64,000 nt of DNA from Paenibacillus durus (GCF_000756615.1 NZ_CP009288.1:4526001-4590000); one strand, 5' to 3'; numbered from the stretch's first letter, positions 8,210-17,335 are shown. A program made the numbers and translations. Notes: generated from the letters alone by a model not told the origin.

Positions 8210-9160
8210 TTGAAAAAATGGATTATTCTCTGCCTCATCATCTCCATCTCTGTTCTCTCGGGTTGCAGCAGTACCGATAATAGCTCGGAGGACACAAGCG
8301 CCGTTTCACCGGCTACAACGGAATCCAAGGCATCAGGCGAACCTTCGGACCAGACTACAGCCTCGACGCCAGAAAAAAAGCTCTCTGATTCAGAAAAGTT
8401 GGCACTTGAGTACGTCAATGTTTTTCTAAATGGATCTGATCTTGAAGCGAAAAAGAAATTTGTTACGGATAACATTCACCCGGACGTCCAGCCTATTTTC
8501 CAATTGGTGCAGTCTGACGAAACTACGGACGACAAAAAACTTAAAAATCCTCAAGTCATCGAATCGAAAGATTATACAGACGCGAAAGGCAAGACGGACA
8601 AGGTTGTTCTGATTCAGGGGGAAAAGTCATCCATTCCCAGAAGTGAGCTTATTGTCTTGATCACAGATAATAAAGTTGGATGGGCTACGGACCCCTCAGA
8701 CAAGGAGACATTTAACAATATAAGGAAAGTTTTTGAGGAGCCGATTTCCGATGCTTCTTTGATCACGAACGAACCCTCTCCTGAGAGTATGTTGAACGAG
8801 ATTAGCAACTTCATCACTTCTGACATTTGGAACGAAGGGTTTGTAGATATTAGCTGGTACATCAGCAGCGGCACAAGCAGCACGGGGGAGAATTTAGACA
8901 TTGATTTCACGGTCGAACAATTAGGGAAGGCAATAAGTAAAAAGAAAGAGTATGACAATTATGTGGAGGGACTTGGTCCCGAATATGATTCAATAAAGAA
9001 GATATGGGTGAAGCTGTCAGGAGAAATCGACCGTATGTACAAACAAATCCAAGAGAACCCTCCAAAAGCTAACGATAAGAATTCGAGCTTCGACACAGGG
9101 ATTTTCAACCAGTATATGCACGCTTTTGATAAAGCAATAACCGATCTGACTAAATCATAA
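8210..9160 (+). CDS. hypothetical lipoprotein
   Basis: A 316-residue secreted lipoprotein. The N-terminus has a short basic-hydrophobic signal ending in a lipobox, VLSGC, with C19 the lipidated residue, and then a Ser/Thr/Glu-rich linker to about residue 55. The rest is a soluble, charged domain I do not recognise. It starts at a TTG after CGGGGGT. The coding sequence is visibly AT-richer than its neighbours. It interrupts the cysteine desulfurase-cymR neighbourhood that is contiguous in B. subtilis, both signs of acquisition. A DUF4878-like or NTF2-like fold is possible but not supported here. Confidence 0.75.
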   Translation: MKKWIILCLIISISVLSGCSSTDNSSEDTSAVSPATTESKASGEPSDQTTASTPEKKLSDSEKLALEYVNVFLNGSDLEAKKKFVTDNIHPDVQPIFQLVQSDETTDDKKLKNPQVIESKDYTDAKGKTDKVVLIQGEKSSIPRSELIVLITDNKVGWATDPSDKETFNNIRKVFEEPISDASLITNEPSPESMLNEISNFITSDIWNEGFVDISWYISSGTSSTGENLDIDFTVEQLGKAISKKKEYDNYVEGLGPEYDSIKKIWVKLSGEIDRMYKQIQENPPKANDKNSSFDTGIFNQYMHAFDKAITDLTKS

Positions 9161-9177
9161 TCTCAATAAGATGTTGA

Positions 9178-9213
9178 ATATCGCCCCGCCGGCGCACACC
9201 AGCGGGGCGATAC
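9178..9213 (+). terminator. hairpin after the lipoprotein gene
   Basis: TATCGCCCCGC pairs with GCGGGGCGATA. It is a strong stem 18 bases after the stop codon, but only a weak T-rich tail follows, so terminator function is probable rather than certain. Confidence 0.5.
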
Positions 9214-9321
9214 TCATATTCACTAACGCTTGGGAATTCACTCCGCCATATCGTCCGTTCCAATCCCCAAATCCTCTGGCTAGCTAATTTATTTGTGATT
9301 TTTCATGTTATTTTCCTCATA

Positions 9322-9349
9322 ATTAAAGCCCCCAAAAGGAGGCCTTAAT
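9322..9349 (-). terminator. likely cymR terminator
   Basis: An ATTAAAGCCCCC / GGAGGCCTTAAT hairpin with an AAAA loop lies downstream of cymR, which ends at 9394. On the minus strand the stem runs into a short T-rich tail. Confidence 0.45.
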
Positions 9350-9393
9350 CGTTGATATACCCATGTTTTTCAAATCAACAGTAAAAATAACAA

Positions 9394-9813
9394 CTAAATG
9401 TAGAACATGTAATTATCTGTATGCGTCTCTTCCTTGAAGGAAATCAGATCCGCCAGAGTGGTGGAGTCCAGCACATCGGCGATGCTGTCGCGGATACGCA
9501 GCCACAGATCGCGCTTGGCCGGATCGTCTTCTTCCGTGAAGTCCACAGGTGAGATCGGACCTTCCAGCACGCGGATAATATCCCCGGCAGTAATATCAGA
9601 GGCTTCACGGGATAAAATATAGCCGCCATAGGCGCCGCGTATGCTCTTGACGAGGCCCGCGTTGCGCAGGGGAGCGATCAGCTGCTCCAGATAATGCTCG
9701 GATAATCCATTTTTTTCAGCAATGCTCTTCAAAGATGTAGGACCTTCACCAAACCTGACGGCGAGCTCCATCATGATGGTTAATCCGTATCGGCCTTTTG
9801 TCGATATTTTCAA
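9394..9813 (-). CDS. cymR: CymR, Rrf2-family cysteine metabolism repressor
   Basis: A 139-residue Rrf2 regulator. The N-terminal winged helix shows the family opening MKISTKGRYGL and the recognition region LSEHYLEQLIAPLRNAGLV, then the wing GAYGGY. It has no cysteine, so it cannot hold an Fe-S cluster as IscR does, which fits the CymR subgroup. In B. subtilis CymR works with CysK to repress sulfur-acquisition genes. The start is a TTG at 9813 after AGAGGTG. The upstream AT-rich region is shared with divergent mnmA. Confidence 0.85.
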   Translation of the reverse strand: MKISTKGRYGLTIMMELAVRFGEGPTSLKSIAEKNGLSEHYLEQLIAPLRNAGLVKSIRGAYGGYILSREASDITAGDIIRVLEGPISPVDFTEEDDPAKRDLWLRIRDSIADVLDSTTLADLISFKEETHTDNYMFYI

Positions 9814-10092
9814 AGGGGCACCTCTTTCAATATAATAGCTGTGTATAGTATAATTAATAGTTGGTCAAAACAATAAGATAAATCAGCGTATTCCGATGAC
9901 TGCTCTTGAGTTTATGTTATCATATCCGCAGACGTATTTGAAACACAAAACGTAATTTTTTTTTACAGATGTGTTCTTCCATGGCGGACAGTGATGACAT
10001 AAAGACATATTAGCGGCCTGTTTGACCCGCTGACTATTTCCGGTTCGACCGTAAAAGCTTTATTATTCTAACAAAAAAGATGGTGATCTAGC

Positions 10093-11211
10093 GTGGCAAA
10101 AGCAATTGAAAATACCCGCGTCGTTGTCGGCATGTCGGGGGGAGTGGACTCCTCCGTCACGGCGCTGCTGCTGAAGCAGCAGGGCTATGACGTCATCGGC
10201 ATCTTCATGAAGAACTGGGATGACACTGACGAGTCGGGCGTCTGCACGGCCGAAGCCGATGCGGAAGATGTGCGCCGCGTATGCGAGCAGATCGACATTC
10301 CTTACTATACCGTAAACTTTGAGAAAGAATACTTTGATAAGGTGTTCAAATATTTTCTCGATGAATATAAGGCCGGACGCACGCCTAACCCGGACGTTAT
10401 GTGCAACCGGGAGATCAAGTTCGGCGAATTCCTGAACAAGGCGCTTCAGCTCGGCGCCGATTATGTGGCTACCGGACACTATGCGCGCGTCGTGGAAGAA
10501 GACGGCGAGTTCAAGCTGCTCCGCGGGGTGGACGGCAACAAGGATCAAACGTATTTCCTGAACGCATTGAATCAGCAGCAGCTGTCCAGAGCCATGTTCC
10601 CGATCGGGCATTTGCAGAAGCCGGAAGTTCGCCGGATCGCCGAAGAGGCCGGACTGTATACGGCGAAGAAAAAAGACAGCACCGGAGTCTGCTTCATCGG
10701 CGAACGCAATTTCCGCGAATTCTTGAGCCAGTACCTGCCGGCTAAGTCCGGCGATATGGTGGATATCGCCACCGGCGAGATCAAAGGGCGCCACGATGGG
10801 CTGATGTATTATACACTCGGCCAGCGTCAAGGTCTCGGCATCGGCGGCTCGGGTACAGGCGAGCCGTGGTTCGTCGCAGATAAAGACCTCAGCCGCAACA
10901 TTCTGTATGTCGTCCAGGGGGACAAGCACCACAGCTTGTACTCAACAGGCCTTGTCGCTTCCGGCGTGAACTGGATCGATGGGCGCGGCCTTGGTAGTGA
11001 ACCGCTACGCTGCACGGCCAAGTTCCGGTACCGCCAGCCGGATCAGGGCGTTACGCTGACGAAACGCGAAGACGGAACTCTGCATGTCGCCTTCGATACG
11101 CCGCAGAAGGCGATTACGCCCGGACAGGCCGTCGTATTTTATGACGGCGAGGTCTGCCTTGGCGGCGGAATCATCGAATACGCCGAAAAGGTTGTGCCGC
11201 AGCCGCAGTAA
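10093..11211 (+). CDS. mnmA: tRNA-specific 2-thiouridylase MnmA
   Basis: MnmA puts the 2-thio group on wobble U34 of tRNA-Lys, tRNA-Glu and tRNA-Gln, using ATP and persulfide sulfur from a cysteine desulfurase. The protein has 372 residues. The PP-loop SGGVDS is at residues 15-20. The catalytic cysteines are C104 (in DVMCNREIKFG) and C200 (in STGVCFIGER). The C-terminal beta-barrel includes YTLGQRQGLGIGG. The start is a GTG at 10093 with a weak GGTGAT ribosome site. The cysteine desulfurase at 6709-7854 is its probable sulfur donor. Confidence 0.96.
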   Translation: MAKAIENTRVVVGMSGGVDSSVTALLLKQQGYDVIGIFMKNWDDTDESGVCTAEADAEDVRRVCEQIDIPYYTVNFEKEYFDKVFKYFLDEYKAGRTPNPDVMCNREIKFGEFLNKALQLGADYVATGHYARVVEEDGEFKLLRGVDGNKDQTYFLNALNQQQLSRAMFPIGHLQKPEVRRIAEEAGLYTAKKKDSTGVCFIGERNFREFLSQYLPAKSGDMVDIATGEIKGRHDGLMYYTLGQRQGLGIGGSGTGEPWFVADKDLSRNILYVVQGDKHHSLYSTGLVASGVNWIDGRGLGSEPLRCTAKFRYRQPDQGVTLTKREDGTLHVAFDTPQKAITPGQAVVFYDGEVCLGGGIIEYAEKVVPQPQ

Positions 11212-11268
11212 CCCACTGATTTGAACGGAGAAGCAATGAGCTTCGCCGGGGGAAGCCTTTATAAATCA

Positions 11269-11319
11269 AGAGCCTTTGTCTGAGCGTGCTTAGCAGCGCG
11301 CCGGCAAGGGCTCTTTTTT
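11269..11319 (+). terminator. mnmA terminator
   Basis: GAGCCTTTG pairs with CAAGGGCTC across a loop that contains a smaller GC hairpin, followed by six T. It lies between the convergent mnmA and rarA genes. Confidence 0.8.
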
Positions 11320-11349
11320 CCGCCTTATAATCTGGCTATCGGACGCTTC

Positions 11350-12654
11350 TCACTGTTCCCGCCGCAGCGCCTGGTTATGGAGGATCTTCACTTCGTTGCC
11401 CTGCTCGGTCGCCTGGTAAAAGACCCGGCGCGAGATCGCCCCCGGCAGGTACTCCTGCTTTACGTAATGGCCGGGAAAATCATGCGGATATTTGTATCCG
11501 CCATGCCCCAGCTGTGCTGAGCCCTTATAATGCGTATCCCGCAAGTGCAGCGGGACTTCGGCAGACTTCAGCTCGCCGATCGCTGACATCGCTCTGGAAA
11601 TCGCCATGTACACGGCGTTGGACTTCGGGCTCTCGACAGCGAACAGAATCGCCTGGGCGATATTGAGCTTCGCCTCCGGCCAGCCGTTGTTGCGGTAGGC
11701 TTCCAGCGCGCTGACCGCCTGCACCATCGCCTGCGGGTTCGCCAGCCCGATATCCTCGCTTGCTGCGGCGATCAGGCGGCGGATGAACACAATCGGGTCC
11801 ATCCCGAGCTTCTCTACAGCGTAGAGGAACCAGAACAGCGCAGCGTCGCTGGAGCCGCGGATGCTTTTGTGAAAGGCGGACAGCACGTCGTACTGCGTGG
11901 ATTCGTCCGCTTTGACTGTTGGACGGCGGATAGAGTCCTCCGCCACCTCCAGGGTAATATGTACGCTGCCGCTGCTGCCTGGCGGCGTCGTCAGCGCGGC
12001 CAGCTCCAGCGCGTTCAGTGCCCGGCGGATGTCGCCGTTCGCCATCGCCGCGATATGCTCCAGCGCAGCCTCGTCCACCTGAAGGTCGATAAAGCCGAGA
12101 CCTTTCTCCTGGTCCTCCAGCGCCCGGCGCATCGCGGCCAGGCTGTGCGCCTTGTTCAGCGGCTCCAGTTGGAACAGCGTGGACCGGCTCATCAAGGCGC
12201 CGTTCACATAATGGAACGGATTCTCTGTAGTCGCACCGATAAAAATAATCGTGCCCTTCTCAACCGCCGGAAGGAGCGCATCCTGGCGGGAGCTGTTGAA
12301 TCGGTGCACCTCGTCCAGAAACAGGATCGTCTTCGTGCCGTACAGCGCTTTGGCGTTCTGCGCCCGTTCGATGACTTCCCTCACATCCTTGACCGTCGCC
12401 TCCACGGCGTTCAGCCGCACGAACTCTCCCTTCGTTTGATGGGAGATAATGTGGGCGAGCGTCGTTTTTCCGCAGCCCGGAGGCCCGTACAGCAGAATGG
12501 ATGAGACCTGATCGGCTTCAATCGCCCGGCGCAGCAGCTTTCCTTTTCCCACAATATGCTCCTGACCTATATATTCATCAAGAGTCTCCGGACGCATGCG
12601 GTCCGCCAGCAGACGGCCGTCTCCGGTCTCCTCCCCGAAAGAGAACAAATCCAT
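11350..12654 (-). CDS. rarA: replication-associated recombination protein RarA (MgsA)
   Basis: A 434-residue AAA+ ATPase of the clamp-loader/RuvB type that acts at stalled replication forks. Walker A is GPPGCGKTT at about residues 57-65, Walker B is FLDEVHRF, and sensor 1 is IGATTENP. The C-terminal half has the MgsA tetramerisation domain, ending in the conserved GYKYPHDFPGHYV region. The ATG at 12654 follows AAGGAGTGTAAAT; a longer upstream reading has no ribosome site. In B. subtilis the gene (yrvN) lies between cymR and yrvM-aspS; here four further genes separate it from that operon. Confidence 0.93.
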   Translation of the reverse strand: MDLFSFGEETGDGRLLADRMRPETLDEYIGQEHIVGKGKLLRRAIEADQVSSILLYGPPGCGKTTLAHIISHQTKGEFVRLNAVEATVKDVREVIERAQNAKALYGTKTILFLDEVHRFNSSRQDALLPAVEKGTIIFIGATTENPFHYVNGALMSRSTLFQLEPLNKAHSLAAMRRALEDQEKGLGFIDLQVDEAALEHIAAMANGDIRRALNALELAALTTPPGSSGSVHITLEVAEDSIRRPTVKADESTQYDVLSAFHKSIRGSSDAALFWFLYAVEKLGMDPIVFIRRLIAAASEDIGLANPQAMVQAVSALEAYRNNGWPEAKLNIAQAILFAVESPKSNAVYMAISRAMSAIGELKSAEVPLHLRDTHYKGSAQLGHGGYKYPHDFPGHYVKQEYLPGAISRRVFYQATEQGNEVKILHNQALRREQ

Positions 12655-12785
12655 ATTTACACTCCTTGCTGTAAGCTGTATAACTCTATCATACCACTTC
12701 ATATGTTAGAGAGCATAACTGCACGATACTATATCTCTTCATAGCGGCCAAGGTATGCTTCACGAACGAAAAAACGCCTTTACAG

Positions 12786-12820
12786 CAAAAAACCGCCAGC
12801 CGCTTTCGGCGGCCGACGGT
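12786..12820 (-). terminator. terminator of the small KGG-type gene
   Basis: On the minus strand CCGTCGGCCGC pairs with GCGGCTGGCGG (two G-U pairs), followed by six T. It lies 59 bases after the stop of the gene at 12879-13076. Confidence 0.8.
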
Positions 12821-12878
12821 GAGCTGATTTGCCGTTAATGCTAACATAGAGCTTCATTCCTGCCTGCCAAATCCCGTG

Positions 12879-13076
12879 TTAATCGCCTCTGCGGGATTCT
12901 TCGTCTTCAAAGTCCATCTCCGGGAAAAGCTCGCTGTCATACCTGTCGGTAGCGGCCCTGCTGCCTCTTCTGCCAATTTCCTGATAGAAATCCTTGTCAT
13001 GATTTTGGGAACGGGCCACGTCACTCCTACGCCCCGCTGTATCGCGGCTCATGTTGTTGTTCTGGCTGCCTGCCAT
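12879..13076 (-). CDS. small KGG-motif-like hydrophilic protein
   Basis: A 65-residue, highly charged protein with no hydrophobic segment. Residues about 27-42 (DKDFYQEIGRRGSRAA) resemble the stress-associated KGG repeat (F-x-E-I-G-R-K-G-G), although the second Gly is Ser. The ATG at 13076 follows GAGGAGTGATTTAAA, and a strong terminator follows the gene, so it is a real transcription unit. KGG-type proteins are often stress or sporulation induced; nothing here proves this. The tail is acidic (FPEMDFEDEE). Confidence 0.65.
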   Translation of the reverse strand: MAGSQNNNMSRDTAGRRSDVARSQNHDKDFYQEIGRRGSRAATDRYDSELFPEMDFEDEESRRGD

Positions 13077-13182
13077 TTTAAATCACTCCTCAGATTAACA
13101 GATTATTGGTGCCACTCTTTTAATTACCCTTTAGCATAAACAAGTATGAATATTGGAGAATCTAAATGATACCAATTTACAT

Positions 13183-13211
13183 TAGTAACTTATATAAATT
13201 AATGATATAAT
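13183..13211 (+). promoter_or_regulatory. extended -10 promoter of the marR-type gene
   Basis: TGATATAAT at 13203-13211 is an extended -10 element. The -35 position (TAGTAA) is poor, as is common with extended -10 promoters. The expected start of transcription is at 13217-13219, on the ATG itself. Confidence 0.6.
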
Positions 13212-13217
13212 TTTGTC

Positions 13218-13664
13218 ATGAAGCCTAAAACTCCTACTACTGACCTCAATGTCGCTGATTTCACCATGGTGATCGAAGACTTGACGAGGATACTCATTCG
13301 GTTGCCATCAATTGAAAAACTAAGCTTTACTACGCTATCTGTCCTGCACACATTGTCTCGCAAGAGCCCCATGCGGCTGACTGAGTTGACAGCCACTGAG
13401 CAGGTTACGCAGTCGGCAATCACACAGTTGGTGACCCGGCTTGAACGGGACGGACTCGTCGAGCGCCGGCCAGATCCGAATGATGGCCGAGTGGTTCAAG
13501 TGCATATTACCGTACTTGGCGCAAATGTTATTGATTCGCGTCGTTTGGATCGCATGGCGCAGCTCTCGAAATTCATTGAAGGGCTCACTCTGGAGGAAAA
13601 ACGGACAATTTCATCCGCAATACCCGCATTGAGGCGTCTGGTCGAACTGGGAAACGATTCGTAG
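13218..13664 (+). CDS. MarR-family transcriptional regulator
   Basis: A 148-residue winged-helix protein. The MarR core is clear: helix-turn-helix near residues 55-80 (MRLTELTATEQVTQSAITQLVTRLERDGLVER) and the wing with RRPDPNDGRVVQVHIT. Helices at both ends would form the dimer interface. The ATG at 13218 has no ribosome site and lies just after a -10 box, suggesting a leaderless mRNA. The neighbour is an epoxide hydrolase on the same strand, 133 bases downstream; MarR proteins commonly control adjacent catabolic or resistance genes, so this is the likely target. The ligand is unknown. Confidence 0.88.
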   Translation: MKPKTPTTDLNVADFTMVIEDLTRILIRLPSIEKLSFTTLSVLHTLSRKSPMRLTELTATEQVTQSAITQLVTRLERDGLVERRPDPNDGRVVQVHITVLGANVIDSRRLDRMAQLSKFIEGLTLEEKRTISSAIPALRRLVELGNDS

Positions 13665-13797
13665 TCTCAGTCGCACTGCAGTTCCGTTGCTCATACCCGG
13701 GTAATGAACGAAACGAACGACACAAGGAAGTGAACAGAGAAAAAACTTGGCATCATCAACCAGTTAGTACATTCCATTCGTTCAAGGAGGAATATTT

Positions 13798-15024
13798 ATG
13801 ACAACAGCTCCTTTCCCGCTTGAACCGACTCCGATCCACGTATCGGATGAGTTGCTTGCTGATCTTCAAATTCGTCTGAAGTCCACTAGATGGCCTCTTG
13901 ATGCCGGTAATGAGGACTGGTATTACGGCGTTAATCGGAACTATCTTGAGGGACTGGTCGACTACTGGATAAACAAGTTTGACTGGCGCAAATCTGAGCA
14001 TGCGATCAACGCCTACGAACACTATAAAGTCAATGTAGACGGAGTTTCCGTGCATTTTATGCGTAAACCGGGTATCGGCCCGAGTCCTATACCATTGATT
14101 CTGTCCCATGGCTGGCCCTGGACATTCTGGCATTGGTCCAAAGTCATTGATCCGCTAGCGGACCCTGGAGCATTCGGAGGCGATCCGGCTGAAGCCTTCG
14201 ACGTAATCGTGCCCTCACTTCCCGGCTTCGGATTTTCGGCGCCGCTGCCAAACCACCCGGATATGAACTTTTGGAAAATCGCCGATCTCTGGCATACACT
14301 CATGACTGATATTCTCGGCTATGAAAAATACGCGGCAGCGGGATGCGATGTAGGCGCTCTTGTGACCGGTCAACTAGGGCACAAATATAGCGATGAGCTC
14401 TACGCTATTCATATCGGATCTGCCCTAAAGCTAAGCTTTTTTAACGGTGATCGCGCTTGGGATTTCTCTGGAGGTCGTCCGATTCCTGACAACATCCCTG
14501 AGGAAATCCGGGCGCAGATTTTAAAGTTTGATCATCGTTTTGCATCGCATCTCGCCGTGCATGTTCTTGATCCAAGCACACTTGCCTACGGTTTGAGCGA
14601 CTCGCCGGTAGGAATGCTCGCATGGATTTTGGAACGATGGGCAAGATGGAGTGACAATAACGGCAACGTCGAGAATGTCTTTTCGAAAGACGACATCCTT
14701 ACACATGCAACAATCTTCTGGGTCAATAACGCCATCGAAACCTCCATGCGCGTCTATGCGAACAACAACCGCTATCCATGGACGCCCGCTCATGATCGCT
14801 GGCCTGTCATTGAAGCGCCAACCGGTATTACCTTCGTGGGCTATGAAAATCCACCGGGGATTACGACCGACAATCGCGTTCAAAACTTTCTCGACAGCGA
14901 TCGCGCTCCTTGGTACAACCACGTCAACATTTCCGCTCACGAGCAGGGAGGACACTTCATCCCTTGGGAAATTCCGGACAAGTGGGTTCAGGATCTGCGC
15001 CGAACTTTCCGAGGACGCCGATGA
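13798..15024 (+). CDS. epoxide hydrolase, alpha/beta-hydrolase fold
   Basis: A 408-residue enzyme of the EHN/microsomal-type epoxide hydrolase family. The N-terminal EHN domain spans residues about 8-115. The oxyanion motif HGWP is at residues 104-107, the likely nucleophile is D184 (AAAGCDVGA), and the catalytic His is H386 in EQGGHFIPWE. An Asp rather than Ser nucleophile separates it from esterases. There is no signal peptide, so it is cytosolic. The ATG at 13798 follows AAGGAGGAATATTT. It probably opens aromatic or aliphatic epoxides to diols; the substrate is not predictable. It forms an accessory pair with the MarR gene. Confidence 0.85.
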   Translation: MTTAPFPLEPTPIHVSDELLADLQIRLKSTRWPLDAGNEDWYYGVNRNYLEGLVDYWINKFDWRKSEHAINAYEHYKVNVDGVSVHFMRKPGIGPSPIPLILSHGWPWTFWHWSKVIDPLADPGAFGGDPAEAFDVIVPSLPGFGFSAPLPNHPDMNFWKIADLWHTLMTDILGYEKYAAAGCDVGALVTGQLGHKYSDELYAIHIGSALKLSFFNGDRAWDFSGGRPIPDNIPEEIRAQILKFDHRFASHLAVHVLDPSTLAYGLSDSPVGMLAWILERWARWSDNNGNVENVFSKDDILTHATIFWVNNAIETSMRVYANNNRYPWTPAHDRWPVIEAPTGITFVGYENPPGITTDNRVQNFLDSDRAPWYNHVNISAHEQGGHFIPWEIPDKWVQDLRRTFRGRR

Positions 15025-15074
15025 GTGCCTACTGTCAGGATTGCACCATAATCAACAGGCAGCTTTAATGGGCT

Positions 15075-17249
15075 TTAAGCCGGGACATCCGGCCATCCGG
15101 GAGCCGTCTCCACAGCCTCCGCCGCTTGGCGCAAGTAGCCTGGCAGCCTGCCGTTATGCATAAGCCACAGCTCATGCAGCGCCCGGGTAGAGCCCACATA
15201 CAGCAGCTTCGCGTCCCAGGCCGTCTCCCCGTAGGAGTCCAGGTCGGCATCCGCAACGATAACGGCGTCGAACTCCAGTCCCTTGGACAAATAAAGCGGC
15301 AGCACTGAGAGCCCGCCTTGGTATTCCGTGATCCCTCCGTCGATCAGATGGATATCGTCAAAATGCTCCGACAGGACCTCATACAGATGCGCCGCATCCG
15401 CCAATGTCCGGGTCAAGACCGCTACCGTCCGGTAATCCCTCCCCGACAGATCCGCGAGCGCAGTCTGGATGTCGGCCTCCCGCTCCTCGCCGTACTGAAT
15501 CAGCCGGACAGGGCTGCCGCTGCGGAATACCGGAACGGCAAGCAGTTCGCTATGTACACCTGCCGACAGAATTCCATTAGCGAAATCAATAATTTCCATA
15601 GTGGACCGGTAGCTGCGCGTCAGCGCATGGTAGGACGTGTGCTCCGGCGCGAACAGAGACTGCATTTCTTTCCAGTCATGTACCCCTTTATAGGCATGAA
15701 TTCCCTGCGACAAATCACCCAGTATGGTAAAAGAGTGGCCGCGCACATACAGATCAAGCACTGCAATCTGGAACGGCGAGAAATCCTGCGCCTCGTCAAT
15801 GACGATATGATCGAATTTCTGCACGCCCTCGTCCCCGTTCAGCAGATAATGAATGTAGAGCAGCGGCGGCAAATCCTCCTCCAGCACTACACCCTTCTTA
15901 AGCTGAGCGCGCGTCTCCTTCAGCACAGCCGCCGGAATGGCTTCGGGCGCTTCAGCCGGCCAATCCGCAGGCGTCTTCACGGCGCGGAAGATTTGCTTGT
16001 AAATCGTCAGCGGATCGTATTTGGGCCATTTCGCCCCGTATGCCTTCTCACGCTGCGCTCCTTTTTTCTTCCGGTCTTTGAGCGCTGCAGCGGAAGGGCT
16101 TTTTTTCAACTCCATCTCAATCCAGCGGTGAATCCGGGCCATTACCCGTTCCTTTCGCTTGGCGGGCGGATACGGAGCGTATTCTTCATTATGCCACCGG
16201 AGAATCGTTCTGCGCGGCAGAACGGCTCCCTCCCACGGGGAGAAATCTCCCTCGGGAACCGAGCCCGATTCCAGCCGCCGCACCGCGTCTTCGATAATAG
16301 CCATCAGCTTCGTCGCGCCCTTGAAGCGTCCCGGAGTCTCATCCGTGATTTCCGGCATGCCGCCCGGCGCCTCGAACCAGCGGTTCAGCGTCTCCATGGC
16401 GTCACCCTGCGTAAGCTCCAAACCGAGCAAGTCTCCCGCCCAATCGGCAAAAGTGCTCTGCTGAATGTTACCGACTCCAAGCTCTGGCAATACATCGGAT
16501 ATATAGTCCAGAAACATCCGGTTCGGGGCAAAAATAATCATCCGCTCCGCCGACACCTGCTCTTTGTATTGGTACAGCAAAAAAGCGAGCCGGTGCAGCG
16601 CGACTGTCGTCTTACCGCTGCCTGCCACGCCCTGGATGATGAGCGCCGTGTTTTTTGCCGCCCGGATAATGCGGTCCTGCTCCTCCTGGATGGTCGATAC
16701 GATGTCCCTCAGCCGGTTATCCTTGGTCTCTCCCAAGCGGTAGACCAGAAATTCATCCGATACCGCCGGGCCGTCGCTCTCGCGATCATAAGTGTCCGCC
16801 ACCCGTTCCAGAATCCGTTTTCGGATCACGACGTTGCGCTTGAGATAGACAAGCCCTTCAATAACGCCTTCCGGTGATTCGTAGGAAGCAGACTCCGTGC
16901 CCCCGGTAAACGAATAGAACAGGCTCGCCACCGGCGCTCGCCAATCAATGACAAGCGGACGGTCGCTGACCTGCTCGCGGTCTACGCCGATTTTGCCGAT
17001 ATATAGCGCCTTGCGCTCCCCATCGCTGCTTTCCTCAAAGTCCAGCCGTCCGAAATAGGGCTCCTGCCGCAGTTTGGCCAGATTTCCGCGTCTTTGTTCC
17101 CTCGAATCCTCCAGAATCTGCTCTGTGTAATCATTGCCTGTGTACACCGGTGTGTTCTTTAGCGTTTCCAGCTGCCGGTCAATCTCCGCGAGCGCCGTGT
17201 TCAGCCTCTCTTGTTCCTCTTGATAGGCACTTTGAAAGTTGTCCTCCAA
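15075..17249 (-). CDS. helD: HelD-type RNA polymerase recycling ATPase
   Basis: A 724-residue UvrD/Rep-like superfamily 1 protein. The N-terminal coiled arm (residues about 5-60) would reach into the RNA polymerase secondary channel. Walker A is GVAGSGKTT at about 207-215, motif II is IDEAQDFSP, and later motifs include YRSTMEIIDFAN and the SKGLEFDAVIV region. HelD removes stalled polymerase from DNA and can protect against rifampicin in some relatives. The start is a TTG at 17249 after AGGAGGTAACTGAAA. It is convergent with the epoxide hydrolase and lies between tcdA and rarA, where B. subtilis has no such gene. Confidence 0.88.
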   Translation of the reverse strand: MEDNFQSAYQEEQERLNTALAEIDRQLETLKNTPVYTGNDYTEQILEDSREQRRGNLAKLRQEPYFGRLDFEESSDGERKALYIGKIGVDREQVSDRPLVIDWRAPVASLFYSFTGGTESASYESPEGVIEGLVYLKRNVVIRKRILERVADTYDRESDGPAVSDEFLVYRLGETKDNRLRDIVSTIQEEQDRIIRAAKNTALIIQGVAGSGKTTVALHRLAFLLYQYKEQVSAERMIIFAPNRMFLDYISDVLPELGVGNIQQSTFADWAGDLLGLELTQGDAMETLNRWFEAPGGMPEITDETPGRFKGATKLMAIIEDAVRRLESGSVPEGDFSPWEGAVLPRRTILRWHNEEYAPYPPAKRKERVMARIHRWIEMELKKSPSAAALKDRKKKGAQREKAYGAKWPKYDPLTIYKQIFRAVKTPADWPAEAPEAIPAAVLKETRAQLKKGVVLEEDLPPLLYIHYLLNGDEGVQKFDHIVIDEAQDFSPFQIAVLDLYVRGHSFTILGDLSQGIHAYKGVHDWKEMQSLFAPEHTSYHALTRSYRSTMEIIDFANGILSAGVHSELLAVPVFRSGSPVRLIQYGEEREADIQTALADLSGRDYRTVAVLTRTLADAAHLYEVLSEHFDDIHLIDGGITEYQGGLSVLPLYLSKGLEFDAVIVADADLDSYGETAWDAKLLYVGSTRALHELWLMHNGRLPGYLRQAAEAVETAPGWPDVPA

Positions 17250-17276
17250 TTTCAGTTACCTCCTAAAAGTAGTATT

Positions 17277-17335
17277 GGGGAAAAGCCTTGTCCCCATCCA
17301 TGTAAGGCAAAACCGGCTGGAAGGAGCCTACAGCC
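17277..17335 (-). promoter_or_regulatory. helD 5' leader with two hairpins
   Basis: Just upstream of the helD ribosome site are two perfect or near-perfect hairpins: GGGG/CCCC with an 11-base loop at 17277-17295, and GGCTG..CAGCC with an inner AGG/CCT pair at 17315-17335. A possible -10 (TACAAT) lies further upstream near 17373. The hairpins could influence translation or act as a protein-binding site; neither is demonstrated. Confidence 0.4.

Noticed and set aside
15318..16877. 519-codon plus-strand open frame
   Set aside because: It is antisense to helD and has a composition rich in Arg/His/Gln, typical of a shadow frame.
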